Origin: Pedobacter sandarakinus | Lineage (GTDB): Bacteria; Bacteroidota; Bacteroidia; Sphingobacteriales; Sphingobacteriaceae | Direction of reading: 5' to 3' | Assembly: GCF_026240095.1 (NCBI RefSeq) | Contig: NZ_JAPIVG010000003.1 | Coordinates: 580,515 to 644,514, forward strand | Length of the DNA: 64,000 nucleotides | In this document: positions 28,072 through 36,883 of the stretch, in pieces | Layout: each line of letters begins with the position of its first letter | Numbering within the stretch: position 1 is the stretch's first letter | Program-made: the position numbers and the translations under genes | Notes under the pieces: model-generated | Seen by the model: only the letters and a program-made list of their open reading frames with translations | Database searches by the model: none | Told to the model about the DNA's origin: nothing

Positions 28072-30066
28072 ATGAAGGCAATAAAGATTTTGATTACACT
28101 ATGCATATTCTGTTTTTCGGTAAACGCACAGATGGTAAAAGACAATAGGAGGGTTGCAGATGTTTATTTCCAAAATAAGGAATACTATGCCGCTGCAGCT
28201 TACTATAAAAAAGCGCTGTCTATATCAGCAGATAGTGCAGGATTTATAGTTCCTTACGGTTTCGAAAAAAAGATTAAAGAAAGCACTGACAATAAAAAAA
28301 CAGACTACGATTATTTGGTATTCCAACTTGCTACGTCGTTGCGCCTATATAAGAACTTTCAAGATGCTGAAAAATGGTATCTCATCGCTACTAATTTTAG
28401 CAATCCGAAATATGAATTAAGTTCCTATTGGTATGCCGAATGCCTCAGGTCGAATTTTAAATTTGATGAAGCCATTGCAGCTTTTCAAGCGTTTATATCT
28501 AAGCATCAGGCGAAAGACGAATATGGCGTTAATGCATCCAACCACATCGAATCTTGTAAATTCGCATTGCAAGAAATTAAGTATCCACGACTATTTAAAC
28601 TTCGCAAGCTCCCATCAGATATCAATATGGCAGGTTCCAATTACGCCGCCACCGTGGGCAAAAAGCAATTATATTTTACTTCTTCTAGGCCTGTAGGTAA
28701 TAGTAATAAAAATGAGATTCTTACGGGTAACAATGGCAGTTCTACAGTGGTAAAAAAAGAATCACCTTACCTCAATGCGATCTATACAACTGATATAGAT
28801 TCTGCTGAAAGGCCCTCGGTTCGCCAGGTAGAACTGCTTAGCAACAAAATGGAAGCTGCAGCTCCGAGCTTTCATCCTAATGGTAGTTTTATGTATTTCA
28901 CCGCCTGGAATAATGACAAAAACAGACGCATCTACCTGTCTGCAAGAAGTGGCGACAATACTTGGTCAGAGCCAGTTTTATTAGGTAGTGAGATTAATGT
29001 GCCAGGTTTTAATTCTATGCAACCATCAATTAGCAATGGCGGGAAATACCTGCTGTTTTCCTCAGACAGACCTGGTGGAAGTGGTAAATACGACTTATGG
29101 TACGCACCACTGAGACCCGACGGCTCTACAGGAAATGCTGTAAATATGGGCAATATGATTAACTCTAAAGCAGACGAGGAGGCGCCGTACTATAATCCAG
29201 TAACTAAAAGACTCATTTTCAGCTCAAACGGTCGGATTGGAATGGGTGGCTTTGACTTCTATCAAAGCAATGGTGATTTTAAAAACTGGACTTCACCTAC
29301 AAATTTGGGATATCCCTTCAACTCGCCAAAAGACGATTTATATTTTACTCCTTCCGAGAGGAGCGATGACGATGGATATGTAAGTTCAGATCGGGAATCG
29401 GTATGTTGCCTGGAATTGTTTCATATAAGAAGAGAGGTAATTTTATTCAAAGGAAAGTTAATTGATTGTAAAACACTTACGGGCGTTGCTGGTGCCAAAG
29501 TAACCCTCACGGGGAAAGACTTAGTATCTTCAACAGCCGTTACTGATGTAGATGGAAACTACAGTTTTGAAATAGCTTCCAATCGGGGTTTTCATATTAA
29601 TGTTACTCAACAGGCTTATTTTGCAAAAAATGTAGATTATACGGTAGATCAGCTGGTTGCTGTAGACACGCTGGATGGCGAAATCTGTATAGATAGGATT
29701 CCAGACAAGCCTATCGTTTTGAAGAATATTCTCTACGAATTTGATAGTGACCAGCTAACGGAAGCATCAAAAATGAATTTAGAACATCTATACAACCTCA
29801 TGGTAGAGAATGAGAATATCGAGATTGAGTTGAGTGCCCACACAGATAATATCGGCAATGCGGCTTACAATCTCGATCTTTCAAACAGGCGAGCAAAATC
29901 TTGTGTTGATTATTTAATTGGTAGGGGCATACCTGCAAACAGAATGACTAGCAGGGGATATGGATATACAATGCCCGTTGCGCCTAACAACTTTGCAGAT
30001 GGCAAGGATAACCCGGCAGGAAGAGCTCTCAACAGAAGAACTGAGTTTAAGGTAACGAAAAAATAA
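28072..30066 (+). CDS. OmpA family protein with TPR-like and beta-propeller-like regions
   Basis: Periplasmic or outer-membrane peptidoglycan-binding protein of 664 residues, similar in layout to PorE-like proteins found with PorP/SprF. Order: signal peptide (LITLCIFCFSVNAQ, no lipobox Cys), TPR-like helices (about 25-165; AAAYYKKALSIS, AEKWYLIATNFSNP), PD40/WD40-like propeller repeats (about 185-440; SRPVGNSNKNE, SSDRPGGSGKYDLWYAPL, SSNGRIGMGGFDFY), a carboxypeptidase-regulatory-like domain (about 465-540; TGVAGAKVTLTG) and an OmpA C-terminal domain (about 550-662). The last has ILYEFDSDQLTEAS, LSAHTDNIGN, the peptidoglycan-contact motif DLSNRRAKSCVDYL and NRRTEFKV. It probably tethers the secretion or adhesin complex to the cell wall. 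Confidence 0.92.
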   Translation: MKAIKILITLCIFCFSVNAQMVKDNRRVADVYFQNKEYYAAAAYYKKALSISADSAGFIVPYGFEKKIKESTDNKKTDYDYLVFQLATSLRLYKNFQDAEKWYLIATNFSNPKYELSSYWYAECLRSNFKFDEAIAAFQAFISKHQAKDEYGVNASNHIESCKFALQEIKYPRLFKLRKLPSDINMAGSNYAATVGKKQLYFTSSRPVGNSNKNEILTGNNGSSTVVKKESPYLNAIYTTDIDSAERPSVRQVELLSNKMEAAAPSFHPNGSFMYFTAWNNDKNRRIYLSARSGDNTWSEPVLLGSEINVPGFNSMQPSISNGGKYLLFSSDRPGGSGKYDLWYAPLRPDGSTGNAVNMGNMINSKADEEAPYYNPVTKRLIFSSNGRIGMGGFDFYQSNGDFKNWTSPTNLGYPFNSPKDDLYFTPSERSDDDGYVSSDRESVCCLELFHIRREVILFKGKLIDCKTLTGVAGAKVTLTGKDLVSSTAVTDVDGNYSFEIASNRGFHINVTQQAYFAKNVDYTVDQLVAVDTLDGEICIDRIPDKPIVLKNILYEFDSDQLTEASKMNLEHLYNLMVENENIEIELSAHTDNIGNAAYNLDLSNRRAKSCVDYLIGRGIPANRMTSRGYGYTMPVAPNNFADGKDNPAGRALNRRTEFKVTKK

Positions 30067-30072
30067 ATCCTA

Positions 30073-30108
30073 AATTGGCTCAGGTACAGTATTAAACTTG
30101 AGCCAATT
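30073..30108. terminator. Hairpin between convergent OmpA and NTPase genes
   Basis: AATTGGCTCA at 30073-30082 pairs perfectly with TGAGCCAATT at 30099-30108, with a 16-base loop. It sits exactly between the two convergent stop codons and could end transcription in both directions. Neither side has a strong T run, so efficiency may be modest. Confidence 0.6.
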
Positions 30109-32631
30109 CTAAAATGCGTTTGAGGGAATTTCTTTTTGGGTTAATAACTCGCTTCTAACTAAACGATATTCTGCTGCTTTTGCATGGTCATTCAGTTTTT
30201 CATAAGATGCAATAAGCACGTTATATGCTGCCAGTTCATGCACTGTTAGGTTATTAGCCTGGTGGATTTTTAAAAACTCTTCAGCATATAAAATGGCATT
30301 TTCATAGTCTAACTTGTTTTTACACTGCTCTGAGTTTAGACATAATAACAGGGAGCGTGCGTAAGAAGGCGCATGAAAATGGCTTGGGTCTTCTACCAGA
30401 TGAGTTAGCTTAAGCTCTAATTCGTCGGTATGCGTTCCAGGATTTATACGGGCGTGGGCCAGCGTAGAAAAGCTTAGAAGGTAGAGGTATATTGGGTTTT
30501 TTGTTGATGATAGTCGCTTATGTTTATAAAGAATTGCATTTACAATCTTAATCGTTTCTGCTTGACTTCCGTATAGAAAATTAATCGCTAACATGAATAG
30601 ATAGCTTAACGTTTCCGTGGCATCGGGAGGCAAATCTGTAGGAACAATATTGGCTAAGATCTTAAAATTCTCAATGATTTCTAAAGGTCTATTGCTTTTA
30701 ACCTCAGCGTTCCACAGTTTACCATAAATTAAGCTAAGTGCCTCGCATGGGTTTAAGAGCCAATTTTTTCCTTCTTCTTCTATGGCTTCAATCTGCTCTA
30801 ATCTCACTTCTATTTTGTTTTTATCCAAACTAATGCAGTTTAGCAATGAAAGGGTTGCCTGATAGATTAATTTAGTCCTTTTACTCTCTGCAACTTCAAT
30901 CAGGCAAGAAATCGCTTCGTTGTAAGAGGTGTCAACAAAATCAAAGTTTATTAAATGCTTGATTAGCGTTTGATGGAATTTTTGACTTTCAATTTCGCGG
31001 ATTAAATTATCATCAACTTTTGACCTGTATGTTAGATTCTCAGCAATAAAGTAAAGCAGATAATTCTTTTCGAAACTCGTAAGCTCAAGGTTCAGCATAA
31101 CATTAAGTGCTTTAAACTTATATAGCCTCACCAGCAATCTTGCTGCCCACTGCAGCATCTGAAATCTCGACTGGTTTCCAAAATATTGCTTGTTAATGGT
31201 ATTGAAAAAATGTTCGTCGAGCTGATGATTAAATAAATCATAGAGTTCTATGAATTGAAAATACTCGAAAACATGGGGTTGAACGAACCTTACGTACTCC
31301 TTTGGTAAGTCATTTTCAACCTGTTTTTCTTCCATAATAATGCCGTCTGCCAACAATTCGGCATAGGCGTTTTTAAATACCGGAAAATCCTTTATCAGTT
31401 CTGTTTTGGCTACTTTTAAGGTCTGGCGGCCATAGTCAGTCATTAATATTATCTTTTTACAAAACAAGATTTTCTCAGTTGCATAAGTAGAGTTGTAAAC
31501 CTTTTCATTTATAAATTTTGCTATAATCTCATAATAAATGATGTTTGTAAAGGCGTCAAAATCTGGATATTCTTCACGAAGTTGGTAATACCATTGAATA
31601 TGATAAGGGAATTTTAATTGCTGTTTCAGGTGAGGGCTAATTGTCTGATCATTTGCGGGATTGATTTTTCTAACAATATCCTCAATCTCGTTGTTGCTTA
31701 GCGGCGGAACGTTGGTTGCTATACTCGCCTGGTAGAAGCTGCCTGGAAACCATTTATTTCTAAGGAAGTGTGCATAGCGTATTTTTTCATAAAAACGACT
31801 CCATGTAGTAGACCTCATGTTTATGATGAGTTTAACACTTTCGCTATGTTCAATAGTACTTATAAAATCAACAATCCTGATAAAAATTTTTGGCTTTAAT
31901 TGCCTATTAAGTATTAAATCCGAAACCCCATCAACTACGAGGAAAAATTTTACTTTACGTTTTTTAAATATGTCATCAAAAAAATCAATCAGGTTTGTGT
32001 TTAATGGTAAACCTAATTTCGTTTTAATGCGATCTTCCAAAGACAAATCTTCCATGTCTTCATTAAAAATATGATCAGCACTGATAAATAATACGATGTC
32101 TTTACTAAATTCAGCCCGTTCTTCTAAAAACATGTTTTGGATAAGGTGAAGTAGCAAAATGCTTTTTCCGTAGCCTGGAGGTGATATAAATGATGTAAAA
32201 CTATAAGAACATTCCCTAAATATGCGCAGGTCTCGCTCTGCAAAATTGCGTTTTATGGTTAATTCAAATGGCACCGTGCAGCGGTTGCGAATGTACAGTA
32301 TTGTAGCTCTTGTAACCCTTAGTGCATGATACCTTATCTGATCCAGATCTGCTTGATTTCCGTTATCTAAGTATTCCTTTCGATCTTGATGATTCGTTTG
32401 GCCTGTTTGCCCAACGTATTCCATTAACGTATTAATGGTGAACTGTGAAAATTGATGCGATACATTTGCGAAGCCAAAGAATCGTTTAAGCGTAGTCTCA
32501 GATATGTTCTTTTTTAAAGCGGTTTGGATATTAGCCGTTATCAAACTACAGTCTGACGGGCTAATGTTCTTGATGTTATTTTTTTCCAGAATTCGGCGCC
32601 TTAATTCGGCAAAGTGGCTAGAATAATGCAT
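30109..32631 (-). CDS. HTH-STAND-like P-loop NTPase, paralogue 2
   Basis: Protein of 840 residues, homologous over most of its length to the NTPase gene at 14246-16729. The N-terminal HTH-like domain (about 9-74) has ISPSDCSLITANI, NISETTLKRFFGFANVSHQFS and FTINTLMEYVG. The P-loop segment is SPPGYGKS (150-157): the first glycine of Walker A is replaced by Ser150, while Lys156 and Ser157 are kept. A Walker B-like strand FFLVVDG (Asp234) and Arg273 in INMRSTTWSRFYE align with paralogue 1. The C-terminal ~430 residues are predicted helical and the most divergent. It converges on the OmpA gene, so the two NTPases bracket the adhesin module. A 19-base palindrome lies just upstream of its start. 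No exact family name can be given; a regulatory role is inferred. Confidence 0.85.
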   Translation of the reverse strand: MHYSSHFAELRRRILEKNNIKNISPSDCSLITANIQTALKKNISETTLKRFFGFANVSHQFSQFTINTLMEYVGQTGQTNHQDRKEYLDNGNQADLDQIRYHALRVTRATILYIRNRCTVPFELTIKRNFAERDLRIFRECSYSFTSFISPPGYGKSILLLHLIQNMFLEERAEFSKDIVLFISADHIFNEDMEDLSLEDRIKTKLGLPLNTNLIDFFDDIFKKRKVKFFLVVDGVSDLILNRQLKPKIFIRIVDFISTIEHSESVKLIINMRSTTWSRFYEKIRYAHFLRNKWFPGSFYQASIATNVPPLSNNEIEDIVRKINPANDQTISPHLKQQLKFPYHIQWYYQLREEYPDFDAFTNIIYYEIIAKFINEKVYNSTYATEKILFCKKIILMTDYGRQTLKVAKTELIKDFPVFKNAYAELLADGIIMEEKQVENDLPKEYVRFVQPHVFEYFQFIELYDLFNHQLDEHFFNTINKQYFGNQSRFQMLQWAARLLVRLYKFKALNVMLNLELTSFEKNYLLYFIAENLTYRSKVDDNLIREIESQKFHQTLIKHLINFDFVDTSYNEAISCLIEVAESKRTKLIYQATLSLLNCISLDKNKIEVRLEQIEAIEEEGKNWLLNPCEALSLIYGKLWNAEVKSNRPLEIIENFKILANIVPTDLPPDATETLSYLFMLAINFLYGSQAETIKIVNAILYKHKRLSSTKNPIYLYLLSFSTLAHARINPGTHTDELELKLTHLVEDPSHFHAPSYARSLLLCLNSEQCKNKLDYENAILYAEEFLKIHQANNLTVHELAAYNVLIASYEKLNDHAKAAEYRLVRSELLTQKEIPSNAF

Positions 32632-33034
32632 GAGACTGTGAGAGTTAATACAAGCAAGGTAATCAATATTGCCAATATTGAAAATACGTAATTATAGACA
32701 GGACCGTTTGGCTTATCAATAATAATCACATTTTCAAACGCTTAAATTGGTTTAAAATGGAACAATCATATTTTTTGTAACACAAATGTTATGATAAAGC
32801 CGTTCGAGTCCATGCTTTGAATGTATCATATAATATTAAAATTGTAGTTATAATCTTACATAGGTTCATACTCAAATTGTTTTGGATTTATCAAGATGCA
32901 ATTGTTTAAGATTGCACTGAATAATTCGAGCATACGCTAGATGACGAGCGCAGTCTTATTTAATTCTTTTGGCAAATGAAAGAAAATCTCATCCCTTTTT
33001 ACGCTATCTTTAAAATGCAAGAAAAACGTTTTAT
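32632..33034. other. 403-base divergent intergenic region
   Basis: A+T-rich region between the divergently transcribed NTPase 2 and the GxGYxYP gene. It holds the 19-base palindrome at 32663-32681 and a weak inverted repeat TAACA/TGTTA at 32778-32791. I see no open frame with protein character and no RNA gene. A perfect Bacteroidota promoter was not found on either strand. Confidence 0.55.
32663..32681. promoter_or_regulatory. 19-base palindrome upstream of NTPase 2
   Basis: TCAATATTG (32663-32671), a central C, then CAATATTGA (32673-32681): a perfect inverted repeat. It lies 31 bases upstream of the NTPase start at 32631, a place suited to an operator for a dimeric regulator, possibly the NTPase's own HTH domain. 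Confidence 0.55.
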
Positions 33035-34612
33035 ATGTCGAGACTCATTACCATTTGCCTTTCATGTTATTTCTTAATTATGACTGCCAAAGGTCAAATT
33101 AAATGGCCAGCAGATCAGTTGCTACCTTCATTTCAAACACCAGCCCAAGTGCAGGATTTTATTGTCCTCAGGCAAAGATCTGCCTACGCAGCTGCAGAAA
33201 TGTACCTTTTTGCTTCACTCAAGGGTACGGTTAACCGAAGCAAGCCACGTATTTTTTCTTATGAAGGTGATGCAAACGGAGAGGGACCATATACCTGGCT
33301 ACAATCACTTGGACTGAATTGGCAGGAACCGATAGACAAATGGGATTTAATTACCAAGTATCGTAATGAAATAGCAGGTTTAATTGTCTATGATACTGCA
33401 CAAAGCCATACCATTAATTTAGCCACCATGCTTGCGAAAAGCAAGAATGCTTTAATTGTATCTCCAATATTACTGGAAAAGCTAACCGCCCCACCTTACA
33501 ATTTTAAAATATTGACTGATTTAAGGGGAAAATTCGACAGTAAGTTAGCCGTCTATCAATCGATGTATAATGATTATTGGCCTAACCTCGACCATCGCCT
33601 GCTTATTGGTCTTCATCCTGACCGACAAAAGGCAGCTTTGCGAGAATACGCTGTAGCAGTTGGCGCAGCAGTAATCTGGCTCGATCCTAAAGTTGATGGC
33701 GAAAGCCAACTCCTTGATAAATTTCTTTCGACGATGTCTGCTGGTGGGAAATTTATGGGCTGGTGGCCGCAAGAAGCCCCAGGCGTAGAAAGGGCTTCAA
33801 AATATGGCATAGCAACCATTGCAAGTGACTGGTCTTCTAATCTCACACTGCATAGCGGAACATCACGAAAGATAACCATAAAGCCAAGTCCGCCTAAGCC
33901 AAAACTTGAGAATAAAATTTATGTGGCATTTATTTTAAGTGATGGCGATAACCTGCAGTTTACCGAACATTTGATGCGTAAACTATGGCAGAACCCTGAT
34001 CGTGGGGCCGTACCAATGGGCTGGACGGTCTCACCTGCAATGCTCGATGCCATGCCAGGCGCCCTCAACTTTTATTGGAATACAGCAAGCGATAATGATA
34101 ACCTTATTTCTGGCCCTTCTGGTTATGGCTATACCTATCCTAATACCTGGAAAGATGAGAACTTGCTAAAGAAATTCGTTGCAAAAACGGAAGATTACAA
34201 TCAGCGGCCGGGCTTAAGGGTGATAACCATTTGGAACACCATCACAGGTGGCATTAATGCTAATGTAGGAAAAGTATATGCTCGTGAGGCTAAATCGTTA
34301 CTGGGCTTAACGGCTCAAAATACTGGAGGTGGTCTAAGCATTTACGATAACAGCTTGCCAGGAATGGCACTAAGCTGTAATTATTGCACATCTGAAAAGG
34401 CAATGAATGATCATATTGCCCGGGCTTCTGCAGGTTGGGATAGAAACTCCTCACGTTTTATTATAATACAAGCACAGCCTTGGACAGGCATTTCGCCAAC
34501 AAGTTTTAAAAATGTAGCCAATAGCTTAGGTGAGGAATATATTGTGGTTAGACCAGATCATATTTTTCAATTAATTAGGGAGAAAAATGGCCTTCCGATA
34601 AATCCTGGATAA
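33035..34612 (+). CDS. GxGYxYP domain protein (putative glycoside hydrolase)
   Basis: Secreted protein of 525 residues with the GxGYxYP domain, a family only predicted to contain glycoside hydrolases. A signal peptide (LITICLSCYFLIMTAKGQ) is followed by the family's N-terminal domain (about 30-280; AEMYLFASLKGTVNRSKPRIF). The GxGYxYP domain (about 285-520) has VAFILSDGDNLQFTEH, MGWTVSPAMLDAMPGALNFYW and the name-giving motif GPSGYGYTYP at 360-369. Length and architecture are typical. It stands alone, between the divergent NTPase gene and a convergent hxlR gene, with no susCD pair adjoining. Activity and substrate are unknown for most of the family. Confidence 0.88.
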   Translation: MSRLITICLSCYFLIMTAKGQIKWPADQLLPSFQTPAQVQDFIVLRQRSAYAAAEMYLFASLKGTVNRSKPRIFSYEGDANGEGPYTWLQSLGLNWQEPIDKWDLITKYRNEIAGLIVYDTAQSHTINLATMLAKSKNALIVSPILLEKLTAPPYNFKILTDLRGKFDSKLAVYQSMYNDYWPNLDHRLLIGLHPDRQKAALREYAVAVGAAVIWLDPKVDGESQLLDKFLSTMSAGGKFMGWWPQEAPGVERASKYGIATIASDWSSNLTLHSGTSRKITIKPSPPKPKLENKIYVAFILSDGDNLQFTEHLMRKLWQNPDRGAVPMGWTVSPAMLDAMPGALNFYWNTASDNDNLISGPSGYGYTYPNTWKDENLLKKFVAKTEDYNQRPGLRVITIWNTITGGINANVGKVYAREAKSLLGLTAQNTGGGLSIYDNSLPGMALSCNYCTSEKAMNDHIARASAGWDRNSSRFIIIQAQPWTGISPTSFKNVANSLGEEYIVVRPDHIFQLIREKNGLPINPG

Positions 34613-34702
34613 CAAATTTTTAGGTTCGAGAGACGCGTTTATGATGGCGGACACATTCTTCTGCCAAAAATCTTTTATGTCAATATCGCAAAGAAGCATG
34701 TT

Positions 34703-35074
34703 TTAAGGTATGGAGATTCCCCGAACATGTTCGCGGTGCATTTTGCCCCATTCGCTCAGTTCACCCAATATCGTTTTCAAGGTATGGCTGTAGGCTGTGG
34801 CCTCGTAACGAATGTTAACAGGGGTAGAACTATACACCTTCCGTTCTATGAGGAAATTGATTTCCAGGTCTTTCAACTCACTTGCTAAAACCTTCGGAGA
34901 TATTCCCATCATTTCTTTCTGAATCTGATTAAAACGCTTTGGTCCGTGCATCAGACATAGTACCAATGGCAGTTTCCATTTTCCATTTAAAACATACATT
35001 GCATCAAATACATGTTTAAGCGATGTAGCACATTGCTGGCTGCTTGGGAAGGACGTAACATCTAGAGTTTCCAT
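34703..35074 (-). CDS. HxlR family winged-helix transcriptional regulator
   Basis: Small DNA-binding regulator of 123 residues. The N-terminal Cys15 and the following segment YVLNGKWKLPLVLCLMHGPKRFNQIQ are the HxlR hallmark; MMGISPKVLASELKDLE forms the recognition region, and a wing and dimer helix follow. Many family members sense oxidants or electrophiles through the N-terminal Cys and control a neighbouring oxidoreductase. The gene is divergent from an azoreductase gene, with two operator-like repeats between them, so autoregulation and control of the reductase are likely. The -7 element TATATTTG (minus strand, 35079-35086) ends only 4 bases before the start codon, suggesting a leaderless transcript. 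Confidence 0.93.
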   Translation of the reverse strand: METLDVTSFPSSQQCATSLKHVFDAMYVLNGKWKLPLVLCLMHGPKRFNQIQKEMMGISPKVLASELKDLEINFLIERKVYSSTPVNIRYEATAYSHTLKTILGELSEWGKMHREHVRGISIP

Positions 35075-35084
35075 GGCACAAATA

Positions 35085-35126
35085 TACTTACTTTCCTAAA
35101 AGTAAGCACTTTCCTTTTGGTAAGTA
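35085..35126. promoter_or_regulatory. Tandem operator for the HxlR regulator
   Basis: Two direct copies of ACTTTCCTnnnnGTAAG lie at 35090-35106 and 35108-35124, 18 bases apart. The first copy is part of a perfect inverted repeat, CTTACTTT (35087-35094) and AAAGTAAG (35099-35106). TACTTAC (35085-35091) and GTAAGTA (35120-35126) form an outer inverted repeat. The block overlaps the hxlR -7 element and lies just upstream of the azoreductase promoter, so one bound dimer pair could control both genes. Confidence 0.68.
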
Positions 35127-35151
35127 CGGGTTCGGTTAGCGATGATCAAGA

Positions 35152-35159
35152 TACCTTTG
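35152..35159 (+). promoter_or_regulatory. -7 element of the azoreductase promoter
   Basis: TACCTTTG fits TAnnTTTG and ends 24 bases before the ATG at 35184. No clear TTTG is seen 19-20 bases upstream, where the operator repeats lie, so the promoter may be weak or dependent on the regulator. Confidence 0.5.
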
Positions 35160-35183
35160 TAGGCAAAAGAAAATAATTAAGTG

Positions 35184-35789
35184 ATGAAACGAATCCTTTA
35201 TTTAAAGTCGAGTCTGTTTGGTGAGCACTCGTATAGCAGTAAGTTGGGCGATGCCATTGTGGATCGCATTTTGGCTAAGTATCCGGAAAGTACGGTAGCG
35301 GAACTAGATTTAGTAGCCACAAACTTGCCGCACCTTAGTCCGACGGTATTAGCCACTTTTTTTGCCGCTCCTCCAGACCTAAGTTCTGAGCAACAAGATC
35401 TCCGTAAGAGATCTGATGAGTTGGTGGGACAATTGATGGAATGCGATATCTTAGTGGTAGGCGCTCCTCTAATTAACTTTACGATTCCAAGTTATTTGAA
35501 ATCCTGGATTGACCATGTTACCCGTGCAGGGATTACTTTTGGTTATGGTGAGAACGGCTACCCGATGGGATTGGTAACCGGCAAGAAGGTGTACGTTGCC
35601 ATGGCCTCCGGAGGAATTTATTCGGAAGGACCGGGTAAAGAAAATGATTTTGTTGCACCGTATTTAACCACTGTGCTTGGTTTTTTGGGGATGCGTGATT
35701 TAACGATATACCGTGCGGAGGGTGTAAAGGTGCCAGGAATTAAGGAAACGGTAATGCAAACAGCCATTGAATCTATCGCTCTTGATTGA
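35184..35789 (+). CDS. azoR: FMN-dependent NADH-azoreductase / quinone reductase
   Basis: Flavodoxin-fold oxidoreductase of 201 residues that uses FMN and NAD(P)H to reduce quinones and azo compounds two electrons at a time. Seen are the N-terminal strand RILYLKSSLFGEHSYSSKLG (FMN phosphate loop), the central CDILVVGAPLINFTIPSYLKSWIDHV (flavin and dimer contacts), GYGENGYPMGLVTGKKV and MASGGIYSEG. Length and motif order match the AzoR/AcpD family. The ATG at 35184 is preferred over the GTG 3 bases earlier. It is transcribed divergently from hxlR and is the probable target of that regulator, a common pairing for electrophile or quinone detoxification. A terminator follows the stop codon. Confidence 0.92.
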   Translation: MKRILYLKSSLFGEHSYSSKLGDAIVDRILAKYPESTVAELDLVATNLPHLSPTVLATFFAAPPDLSSEQQDLRKRSDELVGQLMECDILVVGAPLINFTIPSYLKSWIDHVTRAGITFGYGENGYPMGLVTGKKVYVAMASGGIYSEGPGKENDFVAPYLTTVLGFLGMRDLTIYRAEGVKVPGIKETVMQTAIESIALD

Positions 35790-35832
35790 TGCAAGTTTAA
35801 CCTATTGATGGATTTTTCTTAAACTAAAATGC

Positions 35833-35857
35833 ACCCTACAGCTTTTTGCTGTAGGGT
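35833..35857. terminator. Bidirectional terminator between azoR and YheT-like gene
   Basis: ACCCTACAGC (35833-35842) and GCTGTAGGGT (35848-35857) form a perfect 10-base stem with a T5 loop. A/T-rich runs lie on both sides, so it can serve both the azoreductase and the convergent hydrolase gene. Confidence 0.82.
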
Positions 35858-35926
35858 AATTAAAAATTTTCAAACTCTTTGAGGCGTTTGCTGTCGGTTT
35901 ATTTTCATCAACAAATTGGTAGATTA

Positions 35927-36883
35927 TTAGGCTATGCCAAATTGTTCCTTCAAGAACTGTTCTACGCGAATAGGCATCCATGATGTACTTGCGCTTAACG
36001 GAAAAGCAGAATGTCCGCCTCGTGTAGGCGTGTCAAGAAAAATGTGTTCACTATTCCTGGCTAAATCAATTGGGTAAGAGCTTGGCGACAGAAAAGGGTC
36101 GTTCTTGGCATTTACAACTAGCGTTGGTATCTTAATCTGGGTTAAAGCTTGTAAACAGCTACCTGCTGCATATAACTCATCAAGAGAGTTAAAACCTGAA
36201 AACGGGGCAGTAAAATTTGCACTGAAATCTTGTATGGAAGTAATACGGTTTAACCTTTCAATGTCGAAAATACCAGGATGATTGCGCTCCATCTTTCGGA
36301 CCTTATTTTTTAACTTATCAAGGAACTTGCGCAAATAAATACGATTTGTATATCGATCTATTTGTTTCTCAGACTCACATAAATCACAAGGCACAGAGAA
36401 GGTGGCAATTCCCATCAGGTTCTCTGGTGTTCGATGTCTTCCAACAAAGTTTAATAACATGTTTCCGCCCAACGAAAACCCAACCAAAAACAATTTTTGA
36501 TATTTGGAAGCATACTCTTTTACTGCGGCATCTATGTCGGCTGTTGCCCCGCCATGATAAAGAACGGGTAAGCGGTTCATCTCTCTGCCGCAGCTGCGGG
36601 CGTGTATTGCTAAAATATCCCAGCCTAACACACTAAAATGTTGGGCCATTTGTTGCACATAATGGCTTCTTGAATTTCCTTCAAGCCCATGGCAAACAAC
36701 CATCAATCGATTATTGCCATTGCGTATCCAATCTAGCTCCAGGAAATCGCCATCAGGTAATTCCATTTTTTCCGTTCGATAAAGTGAATTATCTCTTTTT
36801 ACACCAAAAACGGGTGCTATGGTTTGGAGGTGACCATTAAAAAGATAAAGGGGTGGGCGGTATTTCGATTGCAAAACAGGCAT
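35927..36883 (-). CDS. YheT-like alpha/beta-hydrolase
   Basis: Putative esterase/hydrolase of the YheT (COG0429) family, 318 residues. The start of the domain, PPLYLFNGHLQTI, is typical of the family. The nucleophile elbow is GFSLGGN with Ser137. The oxyanion region is VVCHGLEGN (about 63-70), and family-conserved pieces IHARSCGREMNRLPVLYHGG and AKNDPFLSPSSYP (Asp of the triad) are present, with the His in TRGGHSAF near the C-terminus. No signal peptide, so cytoplasmic. The natural substrate is unknown for most members; lipid or short-ester hydrolysis is plausible. It converges on azoR across a shared terminator and has no operon partner. Confidence 0.9.
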   Translation of the reverse strand: MPVLQSKYRPPLYLFNGHLQTIAPVFGVKRDNSLYRTEKMELPDGDFLELDWIRNGNNRLMVVCHGLEGNSRSHYVQQMAQHFSVLGWDILAIHARSCGREMNRLPVLYHGGATADIDAAVKEYASKYQKLFLVGFSLGGNMLLNFVGRHRTPENLMGIATFSVPCDLCESEKQIDRYTNRIYLRKFLDKLKNKVRKMERNHPGIFDIERLNRITSIQDFSANFTAPFSGFNSLDELYAAGSCLQALTQIKIPTLVVNAKNDPFLSPSSYPIDLARNSEHIFLDTPTRGGHSAFPLSASTSWMPIRVEQFLKEQFGIA

